Shown: piece after piece, positions 9,701-17,005 of the stretch | Numbering within the stretch: the first letter of the stretch is position 1 | Layout of the letters: the number at the start of each line of letters is the position of its first letter | Source: Roseiarcus sp963737365 | GTDB lineage: Bacteria; Pseudomonadota; Alphaproteobacteria; Rhizobiales; Beijerinckiaceae | Assembly: GCA_963737365.1 (NCBI GenBank) | Contig: CAVTSD010000001.1 | Span: 1,054,001-1,118,000, forward strand | Length of the DNA: 64,000 bases | Reading direction: 5' to 3' | Made by a program: the position numbers and the translations under genes | The notes under the pieces: model-generated | The model's input: only the letters and a program-made list of their open reading frames with translations | The model's database searches: none | What the model was told of the DNA's origin: nothing

Positions 9701-10320
9701 GTACGAGGAATTGGCGGCGGCGAGCCGCTTTCGCCCCGGCTCGCGCGCTCCTCGATCTCGTGGCGTCGCATGGCGATTTGAGAGACCGCAGCCTTGAGAT
9801 CAAATGGCGCCTTCGGATCGAGCGTTGCTGGCGGAGGGGCGCGATCGACGCGCCTCTCCCTGATCGGAGCGGCGTCGGTCAGGTTTGCCCGGATCGATTC
9901 AAGTCGCCGCACCGCGTCGATCAGCGCGCGGCGGTCGCTGTCTCGCGTCGCGTCGTCCTGCTCCAGAATTTGGGCGACCGTTTCGAAAGCGCGCGCCGCC
10001 TGCGCTTCGGCGCGGGCGAGCCTGATTTCGAAGCTTCCGATCACCGAATTAAAAGCGTCCGAAGATCGCGGCGCCCGTGACGTCTGTGCTGGTTCGCTTC
10101 TGCGGGCAAGCCGTTCCAGGCGTTCGGCCGCCGCATCGAGCCGACCCTCTTCCCCGTCATGGGATGCCGGGGCCGCGTTCATATCCAGGCCGGCGTAGTT
10201 CGCGATCACTTCGTCGAGCCAATCGTCAAGGCGCATGCCGGCGCGCCGCGCGGCCTCCGCGGCAGCGTCGCGGGTCCGCCGGTCTACGCCCGCGATATTC
10301 CACGCCCTCGCTCTATTCAT
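6772..10320 (-). CDS. PodJ-like polar organelle development/localisation protein (coiled coil, TM, Sel1 repeats)
   Basis: From ATG 10320 the protein is about 1,182 residues; an in-frame ATG at 10398 would add 26. The start at 10320 gives MNRARAWNIAGVDRRTRDAA followed by AARRAGMRLDDWLDE, the conserved N-terminal helix of PodJ-like proteins. Residues 60-750 are Ala/Glu/Arg-rich with long predicted coiled coils. A single membrane span (TVLLGVAIAIATTLAVRLVG, near residue 850) separates them from a C-terminal, presumably periplasmic, part. That part has four Sel1-type repeats (for example AQYRLGSMYEKGIGVPRD and SQYNLAILYARGLGVEKD). In Caulobacter PodJ places pilus and holdfast factors at a pole; a similar role with the tad locus in this window is inference. 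The peptidoglycan-binding domain of Caulobacter PodJ is not evident. Confidence 0.8.
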   Translation of the reverse strand: MNRARAWNIAGVDRRTRDAAAEAARRAGMRLDDWLDEVIANYAGLDMNAAPASHDGEEGRLDAAAERLERLARRSEPAQTSRAPRSSDAFNSVIGSFEIRLARAEAQAARAFETVAQILEQDDATRDSDRRALIDAVRRLESIRANLTDAAPIRERRVDRAPPPATLDPKAPFDLKAAVSQIAMRRHEIEERASRGESGSPPPIPRTGGFEDAPAPSPIHPNLNSLEARFGVDSPPAEGAPAAAPVASQLVLDGVRALGLKLDDMRREPRADPSTSDAVAAMRAEIEAMSRSLADLAPRNAVVALEGAIRDLMQRVDMLRQSGHGESMLAPLEAMAAEFRTALRANDPQPAVAALEREIRTIGDKIDNLAAAAVKPETFETIRRQTEEVRNLLASAALRTPPLERLERQIGELADRVERLGASPAPHFESAEMAEALAEACRQIERSPPPAALVSIERRLEEIAARLDQEIARPAAPAAIDPGQFDDLARRIDGVREFLQSLPQATVDTRPIEGLLHGFDAKLADAQALQPAFAEISAKLDHLADPEVGARHLDPVLHELGARLDAVTSPVDLNPIETLLRSLESKLEAKAAAPVDHVAVEQIADEVARRLHDVSARQADLEAVAQQIDAISSRVDAMAAENGRADEAEPVVHELLEKLRQAEQASGSLAAESSAAINAALGAHLAELRSEQAGVDERTQSRLTDLQSILEMLGARLARIESELAADDVDEELRPPSRSASPAPTLSSASARADEPAPQGADDGEDFPIEPGVGAPQSAREARDLAQVIGPRTNPAVSVHIAAARRAAQAALGESNAALNSGVVHTLASSERVQFAARGVQSARTFYASHRRTVLLGVAIAIATTLAVRLVGVRAPFLQRSDVGGQAFNTAKLDAPKDKRSGPAESVKPGSGVIDVAPTASIPQPPAKPDGLSLAPPSGPSGGELMPAIPPGISASLRDAAAADNPNAQYELAMRLSEGRGAPKDQPAAARWFERAAARGLAPAQYRLGSMYEKGIGVPRDPAVAKRWYLKAAEAGNARAAHNLAVMSADPVEGAPNYADAVKWFRRAAELGLRDSQYNLAILYARGLGVEKDLGQAWFWLSLAARQGDEDAAAKRDEIAREMDPLALASGVEALLRFKAVRPDPAANEVAAPPGGWDAKTGSSSLSQSAPQAEGAPPQQPR

Positions 10321-10453
10321 GTCCTCGACCATCGCCCGGGGCCGCGAATCGCCGGATGAACGATGGCGGCTTCGCAAACCAATTCTGTCGGGGGTCATGG
10401 TGAAAAAACGGTTAAGCGCCGCCTCTCCGAAGGCCAGCAGGGCATGGCCCTAA

Positions 10454-10490
10454 AGTTGCAAACATAGTTGTGGCAACTATCAGTTGCAAA
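10454..10490. promoter_or_regulatory. Palindromic operator candidate between podJ-like gene and merR
   Basis: In the divergent intergenic region lies a perfect inverted repeat ATAGTTG-TGG-CAACTAT (10464-10480), flanked on both sides by the direct repeat AGTTGCAAA (10454-10462 and 10482-10490). The whole is almost two-fold symmetric about base 10472. MerR-family proteins bind palindromes in their own or neighbouring promoters, and this element is 90 bases upstream of a MerR gene, so autoregulation is the simplest reading. Control of the podJ-like promoter is also possible. Confidence 0.55.
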
Positions 10491-10579
10491 TCCGCTCCGT
10501 TAGGGCATAGTGATTCAATTCGCGCAGGGGCGGCGAGTCACGAGGCGCGAACGCAACGGCGCTAACGAAAGGAGAGGCC

Positions 10580-11038
10580 ATGAACAGGATGTCGTCTATA
10601 GCACACGCTTCCGTAGGGGTTTCGGCGGCGATGCTCGAAGGAGAAGGCCATAGTGCGCTCGATGCGGCGCAGCCGGAGTTGACCATCAGCCAGATGTCGC
10701 GCGTCTTCGGCGTGAGCCTGCGGACCTTGCGATTTTATGAGGACCGCGGGCTTATCAAGCCGCGCCGCGAGGGGAACGCGCGTTATTACCGGGCGACCGA
10801 CCGCATCCGGATGGAAATGATCCTCAAGGGCAAGAAACTCGGCTTCACGCTGACCGAAATCCAGGACCTGATCGGCGGCAAAGGAGCGAATGAACTGACC
10901 GATCTCGAAGATCAGCTCAATCCACAACAGATCGTGACCCAGATCGGCCACCTGGAACGGCAACGCAGCGAGATCGAGGGTGCCATCGAGAGGCTTCGGG
11001 CGACGCAAAGCCGCTTCGCCCAGGGCGCCGCTGCCTGA
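10580..11038 (+). CDS. MerR-family transcriptional regulator
   Basis: A 152-residue protein with a good ribosome site (AAAGGAGAGGCC) before ATG 10580. Residues 34-100 form a MerR winged helix: ISQMSRVFGVSLRTLRFYED (helix-turn-helix), GLIKPRREGNARYY (wing) and IRMEMILKGKKLGFTLTEI. A dimerising helix follows (about 110-148). No cysteine cluster for metal sensing is visible, so the effector is unknown. The 30-residue N-terminal extension is unusual but shared by some alphaproteobacterial MerR proteins. A palindrome upstream may be its operator. Confidence 0.9.
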   Translation: MNRMSSIAHASVGVSAAMLEGEGHSALDAAQPELTISQMSRVFGVSLRTLRFYEDRGLIKPRREGNARYYRATDRIRMEMILKGKKLGFTLTEIQDLIGGKGANELTDLEDQLNPQQIVTQIGHLERQRSEIEGAIERLRATQSRFAQGAAA

Positions 11039-11079
11039 TCGGCGTCGATCGTTCGGGAGATCCTCGGCGCCGGACCTGG

Positions 11080-11710
11080 CTAAGCCCTGGTCCGCGCCGC
11101 CTCGACGAGACGCAACGCCTCGGCCGAGGCGGCTTCAATCCCGAGATGGGTTGTGTCCAGCGTCATCGCATCGTCGGCCGGGCGCAATGGCGCCACGGCC
11201 CGGTTCGAAGTTGCGAGTGTCGCGGCGGATGATATCGGCCAAGATTGCGTTGTAGTCGGCTTTTTCGCCGTGCTGGACCAATTCGAGCGCACGCCGCTGC
11301 GCCCGCGCCGACGCGCTGGCGGTGACGAAGATCTTCGCTTCCGCGTCGGGACAAATGACCGTGCCAATGTCCCGCCCGTCGAGCACCGCGCCCCCCGGAC
11401 GCGCGGCGAAGGCGCGCTGCGCATCGATCAGCGCCGCGCGAAGGCGGGGCATGGCCGCGACCACGGAAGCCGCTTCGCCAATCTGGCGGGTGCGCAAGGT
11501 GGCGTCGTTGAAATCGGTGAGCCCCAGGCCTCGAGCGACCGCGACCGCCGCGGCTTCGTCGTAAAGGTCCCGATCCTCTGCAATCAGGGCGGCGGCGGTG
11601 GCGCGGTAGAGCAATCCGGTGTCGAGATGGGGCAGTCGGTAATGCATGGCGATTCGGCGCGCAATGGTGCCTTTGCCTGAGGCCGCGGGCCCGTCGATGG
11701 CGATGATCAT
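11080..11710 (-). CDS. cmk: Cytidylate kinase, apparent frameshift near the C-terminus
   Basis: Starts at ATG 11710 with MIIAIDGPAASGKGTIARRI (Walker A GPAASGKGT). It includes LDTGLLYRA, DGRDIGTVICPDAEAKIFVT and ADIIRRDTRN, all hallmark CMP-kinase segments. CMP kinase phosphorylates CMP/dCMP in pyrimidine nucleotide synthesis and is usually important for growth. After RRDTRN the frame turns to an atypical tail ending at 11135. The neighbouring frame instead reads SNRAVAPLRPADDAMTLDTT, the normal CMP-kinase ending, through to 11080. One extra base (plus-strand A at 11208/11209) accounts for this; corrected length is about 209 residues. I treat the gene as probably intact. The usual alphaproteobacterial neighbours aroA and rpsA are not adjacent. 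Confidence 0.85.
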
Positions 11711-12021
11711 GCGCGAGCCGCTTCTCCGGGCTCCCTGTCCCCAGAGGCGCTCTTAGAGCGGGGCAAGGCGGCTGTCGAGACGGCAAGCCGATCGGAAGAC
11801 TCCGTCGGGGTGACTTCTGCTTCAGCCGACCTCGCTGGTCCGCAATCGGCCCTGCGATCCCGGATCCCCTGTTGCCCCGTTTCGCCCTGCTGCGGCGCCG
11901 CTTCGGACGCGGAAGCCGGCCCCTTCGGCTTGTGCCCATGGCGCCCCGCGCGTATTCATCGAAACGGTCGAAATGACAATCACCTGACAACGCCGGCGAG
12001 CAACGCTGCGGAAGGACGAGG
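11711..12021. other. Intergenic region between cmk and the MFS gene, no gene recognised
   Basis: About 310 bases separating two divergent genes. I see no convincing coding frame, RNA gene or mobile element. It must hold the promoters of both genes. A ribosome site (GGAAGGACGAGG) lies directly before the ATG at 12022. In many relatives aroA sits upstream of cmk, but no aroA remnant is apparent here. Confidence 0.5.
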
Positions 12022-13236
12022 ATGGATCTGACTTCGCAGCAAAAGATGACCATCCTCGCCGCCTTTCTTGGCTGGATGCTGGACGCCTTCGACTTCTTTC
12101 TGCTGACCTTTTTGCTCAAGGACATCGCCAAAGAGTTCGGCGTCGGGGTGCCAGCGGTGGCCTACGCCCTGTTCCTGACGCTGGCGATGCGGTTCATCGG
12201 CGCGTTCATCTTCGGCCGGCTGGGCGACCGGTGGGGTCGGAAGCCGGCGCTGATGCTGGATATTCTTTGCTATTCGATCCTCGGCGCGCTCGCCGCTTTC
12301 TCGCCAAACCTCACGATCTTTCTCATCCTGCGCGCGCTCTTCGGCGTGGCCATGGGCGGCGAATGGGGCCTTGGCAGTTCGCTCGCGATGGAGTCGATTC
12401 CGCCCCGCGCGCGGGGGCTCGTGTCCGGGATTCTGCAATGCGGCTATCCGAGCGGCTTTCTGCTCGCGGCAATCGCTTATGGCGTCATCTATGGACGAAC
12501 ATTCGGCGACTATACGGTCGGCTGGCGGGCGATGTTCCTGCTCAGCGTCCTGCCTGCTTTCCTCGTCCTGTTCATCCGCAGCGGCGTTCCGGAATCCCCC
12601 GCTTTCGAAGCCTCGAAGGCCCATGCGAAGCCGCCGCTATGGGAGACGATCGCCCAGCATAAGGGACTGGTCCTCTACATGGTCGTTTTGATGATGTGCT
12701 TCAATCTGTTCAGCCACGGGACGCAGGACCTTTATCCGACGTTCCTGCAAAAGCAGCACAATTTCGATCCGAGTACGGTGAGTTGGATCGTCATCGTCGC
12801 CAATCTCGGCGCCATAGCGGGCGGCCTCATCTTCGGGCATCTGTCGGAGAAGATCGGACGCGTCAACGCGATCACCATCGCCGCGCTGATTGCGCTGCCG
12901 GCGCTCTCTCTATGGGCTTTCTCGTCGACGCCGGTTCTGCTCGCGATTGGCGCGTTCATCATGCAGGTCGCGGTTCAGGGGGCCTGGGGCGTCATTCCCG
13001 TCCATCTCAACGAATTGTCGCCGAGCGCGGCGCGGGCGACAATTCCTGCCTTCGTCTATCAGGCGGGCAATTTCCTCGCCTCCTATAACGGCCCGTTCCA
13101 GGCGCAGATCGCTCAGGCGAACGGCGGCAATTATGGATTTGCCCTGGCGCTGGTGGCTGGCGTGGTGGCGGTCGCGATCGTCATCGTAATCCGCTTCAGC
13201 CCGGAGCGGCGGGGCGAAGTCTTGAAGGCGCATTAG
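12022..13236 (+). CDS. MFS transporter, lactate/carboxylate (SHS/JEN-like) type
   Basis: A 404-residue, 12-span major facilitator protein. The first span carries LGWMLDAFDFFLLTFLL, resembling sialate/lactate:proton symporters (SHS family). The inter-span motif A is GRLGDRWGRKPALM (about 71-84), with AMGGEWGLGSSLAMESIP in span 4 and GHLSEKIGR in the second half. It is expected in the inner membrane as a proton symporter of a small monocarboxylate; the precise substrate is inferred from family likeness only. It is preceded by a clear ribosome site and stands alone. Confidence 0.85.
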   Translation: MDLTSQQKMTILAAFLGWMLDAFDFFLLTFLLKDIAKEFGVGVPAVAYALFLTLAMRFIGAFIFGRLGDRWGRKPALMLDILCYSILGALAAFSPNLTIFLILRALFGVAMGGEWGLGSSLAMESIPPRARGLVSGILQCGYPSGFLLAAIAYGVIYGRTFGDYTVGWRAMFLLSVLPAFLVLFIRSGVPESPAFEASKAHAKPPLWETIAQHKGLVLYMVVLMMCFNLFSHGTQDLYPTFLQKQHNFDPSTVSWIVIVANLGAIAGGLIFGHLSEKIGRVNAITIAALIALPALSLWAFSSTPVLLAIGAFIMQVAVQGAWGVIPVHLNELSPSAARATIPAFVYQAGNFLASYNGPFQAQIAQANGGNYGFALALVAGVVAVAIVIVIRFSPERRGEVLKAH

Positions 13237-13575
13237 CTCAGTTGCTAGAGTTGTCGAGCAATTCTGCTCGCGCTCCTTTGCTTTCAGGGTCTTAGGGCTC
13301 TTTTTCTGCAACTCCGCGCGTTCGAGGCGCCCATCTGGCCGTACCTCTCACGGAAAGCTTTTCGGCATAGGCATAGAACATATGTTTTTAGTACAAATCT
13401 TTCTCAGCGCTTCTCATACCTCGGCAAAGCGACGCAGTCCCTTCCAGGCCCTGGAGCGCTTTAACCTCAACTCATCAGCTCGGAAAGCGGAGGGAACCTT
13501 TCGAGCCTAAGAGCCGTTTCACCAAAGGATTGCGCCGTAAACATTGGCAAGTCCGCCAATTCAAAGGAGGTTTTT
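13237..13575. other. Intergenic region with stress promoter, no gene recognised
   Basis: About 340 bases between the MFS gene and the small secreted-protein gene. No convincing reading frame is present. Its second half contains an EcfG-type promoter (annotated separately), a leader of about 50 bases and a near-perfect AAAGGAGG ribosome site at about 13563-13570. Confidence 0.55.
13493..13518 (+). promoter_or_regulatory. EcfG-type general stress response promoter
   Basis: GGAAC at 13493-13497 and CGTT at 13515-13518 are separated by exactly 17 bases. This matches the published alphaproteobacterial EcfG (general stress sigma factor) consensus GGAAC-N16/17-CGTT. The element is about 58 bases upstream of the start codon of the small exported protein at 13576, on the same strand. 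The match is direct; control by EcfG is inferred. Confidence 0.7.
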
Positions 13576-13818
13576 ATGTCTCGATGGATGCTTGCCGCGG
13601 CAACTGCAACCCTAATCTGCGCCTCATCGGCGTCGTTTGCTGATTTAAGCGGCGCTGTAACCGGAGGCGTGGCCGGGGCGGTTGGCGGCGCAGTCGTGGG
13701 CGGCCCGGTGGGCGCCGTGGTCGGCGGCGTCGGCGGCGCGGCCATCGGCAACTCGATGACCAATCATCACTACCATCACGCGTATTATCACCACCATTAC
13801 TATCATCATAATTACTGA
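13576..13818 (+). CDS. Small exported glycine-zipper protein with His/Tyr-rich tail
   Basis: An 80-residue protein with a strong AAAGGAGG ribosome site. Residues 1-22 form a signal peptide with a plausible cleavage after ASFA. Residues 24-60 are a glycine-zipper segment (GAVGGAVVGGPVGAVVGG), the type that packs in membranes. Residues 63-80 read NHHYHHAYYHHHYYHHNY, half histidine and one third tyrosine, a candidate site for Zn, Cu, Ni or haem binding. The gene is preceded by an EcfG-type promoter and followed by a hairpin terminator, so it is an independent, probably stress-induced unit. Function unknown. Confidence 0.75.
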   Translation: MSRWMLAAATATLICASSASFADLSGAVTGGVAGAVGGAVVGGPVGAVVGGVGGAAIGNSMTNHHYHHAYYHHHYYHHNY

Positions 13819-13836
13819 TCCACGAGTCTAATGTCG

Positions 13837-13860
13837 CGGGCGCCCTTGCGGGCGCCCGTT
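13837..13860 (+). terminator. Hairpin terminator after the small exported protein
   Basis: A perfect 9-base stem CGGGCGCCC (13837-13845) with loop TTGC and return arm GGGCGCCCG (13850-13858), followed by TT only. It lies 18 bases after the stop codon. The uridine tract is weak, as is common in GC-rich alphaproteobacteria. Confidence 0.65.
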
Positions 13861-13922
13861 GCGTGTGATCAGCCGCTACGGCCCCGCTTTGGCGGAACTC
13901 GGTCAGTGCGGAGATGGCCACG

Positions 13923-14912
13923 TCAGGCGACGAGGACAGCTTTCGCGCCGGGCCTGTTTCCGTAATCCATTGCTTCGTCAATCTGATCGAAAGCGAACTC
14001 TCTTCCGATCCGCGTCCGGAAGATTGGGTCTTCGATCCAGCCTCGAGGTCTCGTCATCGCGGCGGTGAGTCTCTCGCCGTCCTTGGCCGTGGCGCTCTCG
14101 AAATTGCTGAAGCGCCTCAACACGAGGTTCTTCGCCACGACGAGGAAGGACGGAAGTGAGATCGGCGTTGCGCCGGATAGGAACCCGTAAAAATAGATTG
14201 TCGAATTCATGGGCAGGACGGGCGCGATACAGGTGGTGAGGTCCCCTCCCACGCCGTCGAAAACTGCAGTCGCGCCAACCTGCGAGGCCATGGCGCCGAG
14301 GTCGCTTTCGAAACCTTCATCGGCGATGTTCACAACGTGCTCGACGCCGCGCTGACGAAGCTTATCCTGCGCCGCCTTCGAATGCACCAGCGCGATGACG
14401 GGCGCGCCGCGCCAGCGCGGCCAGGGCGTAACCCGTCGCCGAATTCCCGGCCGTCACGATGACGCCCTGGTGATTATTCTCGGCGACTTCATCGAGAAAT
14501 GCGTAAGCCGTGAAAACATTGACGAGTGAGCCGCAATAATCCCGCGGCGACAGGTGTTCGGGGAGGATGAGGCAGGTCGTAACGGGAACCTGCGCTCATT
14601 CGCACCAAAGCCCGACGGTGTCCGGGCTTCGGGATAAGGATCGGTAAATCGCCACGGTTTTGCCAACGCTTTCGGCCGGGACACCGGGGCCGGCGGCGAT
14701 AACGGCGCCCGCGCCAGACGCGCCCCATACGGCGAATTGCTTGCCCGCCAATAAACCGCCCACCAAGTCAAGTCGCGCCAGGAACGTCTTGTCGCCGTGA
14801 TTGATCGCCGATGAATCCATTTTGACGATGACATGTCCTGCCGGTGGTCGTCCGGCTTAGGGATGTCGCGCATTTCCTGCTTTCTCTCGGGAGTGACGCA
14901 AATTGCTTTCAT
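13923..14912 (-). pseudogene. Medium-chain dehydrogenase/quinone oxidoreductase pseudogene
   Basis: Starting at ATG 14912 the pieces MKAICVTPERKQEMRDIPKP, VIVKMDSSAINHGDKTFLAR, YCGSLVNVFTAYAFLDEVAE and VIVTAGNSATGYALAALAR, then FDGVGGDLTTCIAPVLP, follow one another. They are in the order of a zinc-independent MDR oxidoreductase of about 330 residues. At least three separate lesions break it: a missing base near 14856, an in-frame TGA where CGA is expected (about 14595), and a frame change near 14400. This is genuine decay, unlike the single-base problems elsewhere in the window. It is divergent from an intact HxlR gene, the usual regulator of such enzymes. Confidence 0.85.
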
Positions 14913-14972
14913 GGTCGCCTCGTTGTGCGTCAGCGATGCGGAGGGTGCGATCGGGGCACTTAAAAAAAGGCC

Positions 14973-14995
14973 AGTACAAGCATTTGGCAAGTACA
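14973..14995. promoter_or_regulatory. Repeated AGTACA element, candidate HxlR operator
   Basis: Two copies of AGTACA at 14973-14978 and 14990-14995, 17 bases apart, lie in the divergent promoter region between the broken oxidoreductase and the HxlR gene. HxlR/YodB-type regulators commonly bind GTAC-containing repeats in such positions. Assignment is by position and spacing only. Confidence 0.4.
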
Positions 14996-15019
14996 GATAT
15001 TTTTTGTTAGTTCTTTCCC

Positions 15020-15388
15020 ATGGCAAGTCCCACCGCATGCCCGGTCGCCTTCACCACCCGAATTCTCGGGGGCAAATGGAAACCCAGGATCATCTGGGCT
15101 CTGATCCGTGGCGAGCGGCTCCGCTATTCCGCGTTGCGAAGGGCTTGCCCGCCGGTCAGCGATCGAATTTTATCGAAGGAACTGAAGGAACTTGAGGCCT
15201 GGAGGTTGATCGCCAGGCGCGATTTCATGACCGTTCCGCCGAAGACGGAATATACGCTGACTGCGCTCGGCGAAACTTTACGCCCCGTCATGGCGGCAAT
15301 GGCTGATTGGGGTCTTTCACAACGCGATCAGATGGCTGACCCCGTCGTCCGTCCTGATCGCGAGCCGGCGGGCGGGCCGCGCCTGTGA
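15020..15388 (+). CDS. HxlR-family transcriptional regulator
   Basis: A 122-residue winged-helix protein. It shows the HxlR signature: TRILGGKWKPRIIWALIRGE (residues 13-32), then RYSALRRACPPVSDRILSKE and ELEAWRLIARRDF, with VPPKTEYTLTALGETL as the wing. Cysteine 8 (TACPVAF) is at the position of the redox/electrophile-sensing cysteine of HxlR/YodB proteins. It is divergently placed from an MDR-oxidoreductase pseudogene that it presumably once controlled. No strong ribosome site is visible before ATG 15020. Confidence 0.88.
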   Translation: MASPTACPVAFTTRILGGKWKPRIIWALIRGERLRYSALRRACPPVSDRILSKELKELEAWRLIARRDFMTVPPKTEYTLTALGETLRPVMAAMADWGLSQRDQMADPVVRPDREPAGGPRL

Positions 15389-15431
15389 TGCCGCGGCGCA
15401 ATTCGAGGCGCCGCGGATAGGGTGGAACGGC

Positions 15432-15950
15432 TTACTCCGCCGCGGCGGCCCGTTTCGGCAGCACCCAGTTCGGCCGAACATAGTGGCAGGTGTAGCCGTT
15501 CGGGTAGCGCTCGAGATAATCCTGATGCTCGGGCTCCGCCTGCCAGAACGGACCGGCCGGCGCGACTTCGGTCACCACCTTGCCTGGCCATAGACCCGAG
15601 GCCTCGATATCGGGGATCGTGTCCAGCGCCACGCGTTTCTGCTCGTCATTGGTGAAGAAGATCGCCGAACGGTAGCTCGCGCCGACGTCGTTTCCCTGAC
15701 GGTTTCGGGTCGTCGGATCGTGGATCTGAAAAAAGAACTCGAGCAGCGTGCGGTAGCTGATTTGCGTGGGATCAAAGGTGATCTCGATCGCCTCGGCGTG
15801 GTTGCCGTGGTTGCTGTAGGTCGCATTGGCGACTTCGCCGCCGGTGTAGCCGACGCGGGTCGAGATGACGCCGGGGTAGCGGCGGATCAAATCCTGCATG
15901 CCCCAAAAACATCCCCCCGCGAGAACGGCCCGCTCTGTTGAACCTGCCAT
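15432..15950 (-). CDS. msrA: Peptide-methionine (S)-S-oxide reductase MsrA
   Basis: A 172-residue enzyme from ATG 15950, chosen because AGGAGG lies 7 bases upstream; an ATG 33 bases further upstream lacks a ribosome site. The catalytic motif AGGCFWGMQDL carries the nucleophilic Cys, followed by GYTGGEVANATYSNHGNHAE, HDPTTRNRQGNDVG and YRSAIFF. It repairs oxidised methionine in proteins using thioredoxin. A resolving cysteine may be in YTCHYVRPNW near the C-terminus. Monocistronic; no MsrB is seen nearby. Confidence 0.96.
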   Translation of the reverse strand: MAGSTERAVLAGGCFWGMQDLIRRYPGVISTRVGYTGGEVANATYSNHGNHAEAIEITFDPTQISYRTLLEFFFQIHDPTTRNRQGNDVGASYRSAIFFTNDEQKRVALDTIPDIEASGLWPGKVVTEVAPAGPFWQAEPEHQDYLERYPNGYTCHYVRPNWVLPKRAAAAE

Positions 15951-16101
15951 GGCTGCGCCTCCTATTGAGATTGGTCTTTTCAAACGCCTGAACCGGGCGA
16001 CGAACGTCCCGACGCTCCCTTAGATAATCATCTCGAAGCCGAAAACAAAACCCCGCCGCGCCTGCCTCGCGCGTCAGCAAAGCCGCGATCGGCCGCTTCG
16101 T

Positions 16102-16965
16102 TCAGGCGGCTTCCGCGGCCGGGGTGCGCGTGAGGAGCCGGCAGAGACGCGCAAGGGTCTCTCGCTGCCGCGGGCGCGGGACGACCATATCGACCATCCC
16201 ATGATCGCGCAGGTATTCGGCGCGCTGGAAGCCGTCGGGCAGGCGCTCGCGAATTGTCTGCTCGATCACGCGGGCGCCGGCAAAGCCAATCACCGCGCCG
16301 GGCTCAGCGATATGCACATCGCCCAGCATGGCGTAGGACGCCGTCACGCCGCCGGTGGTCGGATTGGTCAGGATGACAATATAGGGCAGCTTAGCCGCGC
16401 GCAGTCGCCGCACGGCCACGGTCGTTCGCACCATTTGCGCCAGGGCGAACATGCCCTCTTGCATGCGCGCGCCCCCCGAGGTGGTGAAGATGAGAAACGG
16501 GGTCCGCCGGTCGATCGCGCTCGAGATGCCCGCAACGATCGCCTCGCCGGCCGCGAGCCCGAGCGTGCCGCCCTGGAAGGCAAAGTCTTGCACCGCGACG
16601 GTGACGTCCTGCCTCTCGAGCTTGCCGAGCGCGACCGTGACCGCATCCGTCGCGCCGGTCTTCGTGCGATTTTCCTTCAGGCGATCCGAGTAGCGTTTGA
16701 TGTCGCGAAATTTCAACGGATCGGAAGGCGTTTCAGGGATGAACAATTCCTCGTAGGCGCCGTCGTCGAGGAGCGAAGCAAGACGGGCCTTGGGGCTGAT
16801 CGGCATGTGATAACCGGAGCCGGGGACAACCATGAGATTGGCTTCGAGGTCTTTGTGGAAGACCAGTTCGCCGCTCTCCGGACACTTGACCCAAAGATTT
16901 TCCGGCGTGTCGCGGCGCAGCAAAGAGCGAATCTTCGGCGGCACAACGTTTGAGATCCAGTTCAT
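16102..16965 (-). CDS. accD: Acetyl-CoA carboxylase carboxyltransferase subunit beta
   Basis: A 287-residue protein starting MNWISNVVPPKIRSLL at 16965, 40 bases after trpA. The crotonase-fold core carries FTTSGGARMQEGMFALAQM and NPTTGGVTASYAMLGDVHIA, then PGAVIGFAGARVIEQTI, the carboxyltransferase signature of fatty-acid synthesis. The N-terminal zinc ribbon of E. coli AccD (four Cys) is reduced here to one cysteine (KCPESGEL), and the second CxxC is VVPGSGYH. The same loss is known in other alphaproteobacteria. AccA is not in the window. The usual downstream folC is replaced by msrA. Confidence 0.96.
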   Translation of the reverse strand: MNWISNVVPPKIRSLLRRDTPENLWVKCPESGELVFHKDLEANLMVVPGSGYHMPISPKARLASLLDDGAYEELFIPETPSDPLKFRDIKRYSDRLKENRTKTGATDAVTVALGKLERQDVTVAVQDFAFQGGTLGLAAGEAIVAGISSAIDRRTPFLIFTTSGGARMQEGMFALAQMVRTTVAVRRLRAAKLPYIVILTNPTTGGVTASYAMLGDVHIAEPGAVIGFAGARVIEQTIRERLPDGFQRAEYLRDHGMVDMVVPRPRQRETLARLCRLLTRTPAAEAA

Positions 16966-17005
16966 GCGCGGCCTTGGCTCCGATTGGTCTGTCGTCGAGA
17001 AACGC

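Noticed and set aside
11195..11215. Programmed frameshifting in cmk
   Set aside because: No slippery sequence or stimulatory structure is evident and cmk is not known to use recoding; a sequence error is simpler.
11163..12131. 322-codon minus-strand frame spanning the cmk upstream region
   Set aside because: It runs in a wrong frame through cmk and into the start of the divergent MFS gene; Arg/Pro-rich without motifs. No aroA remnant could be recognised in it.
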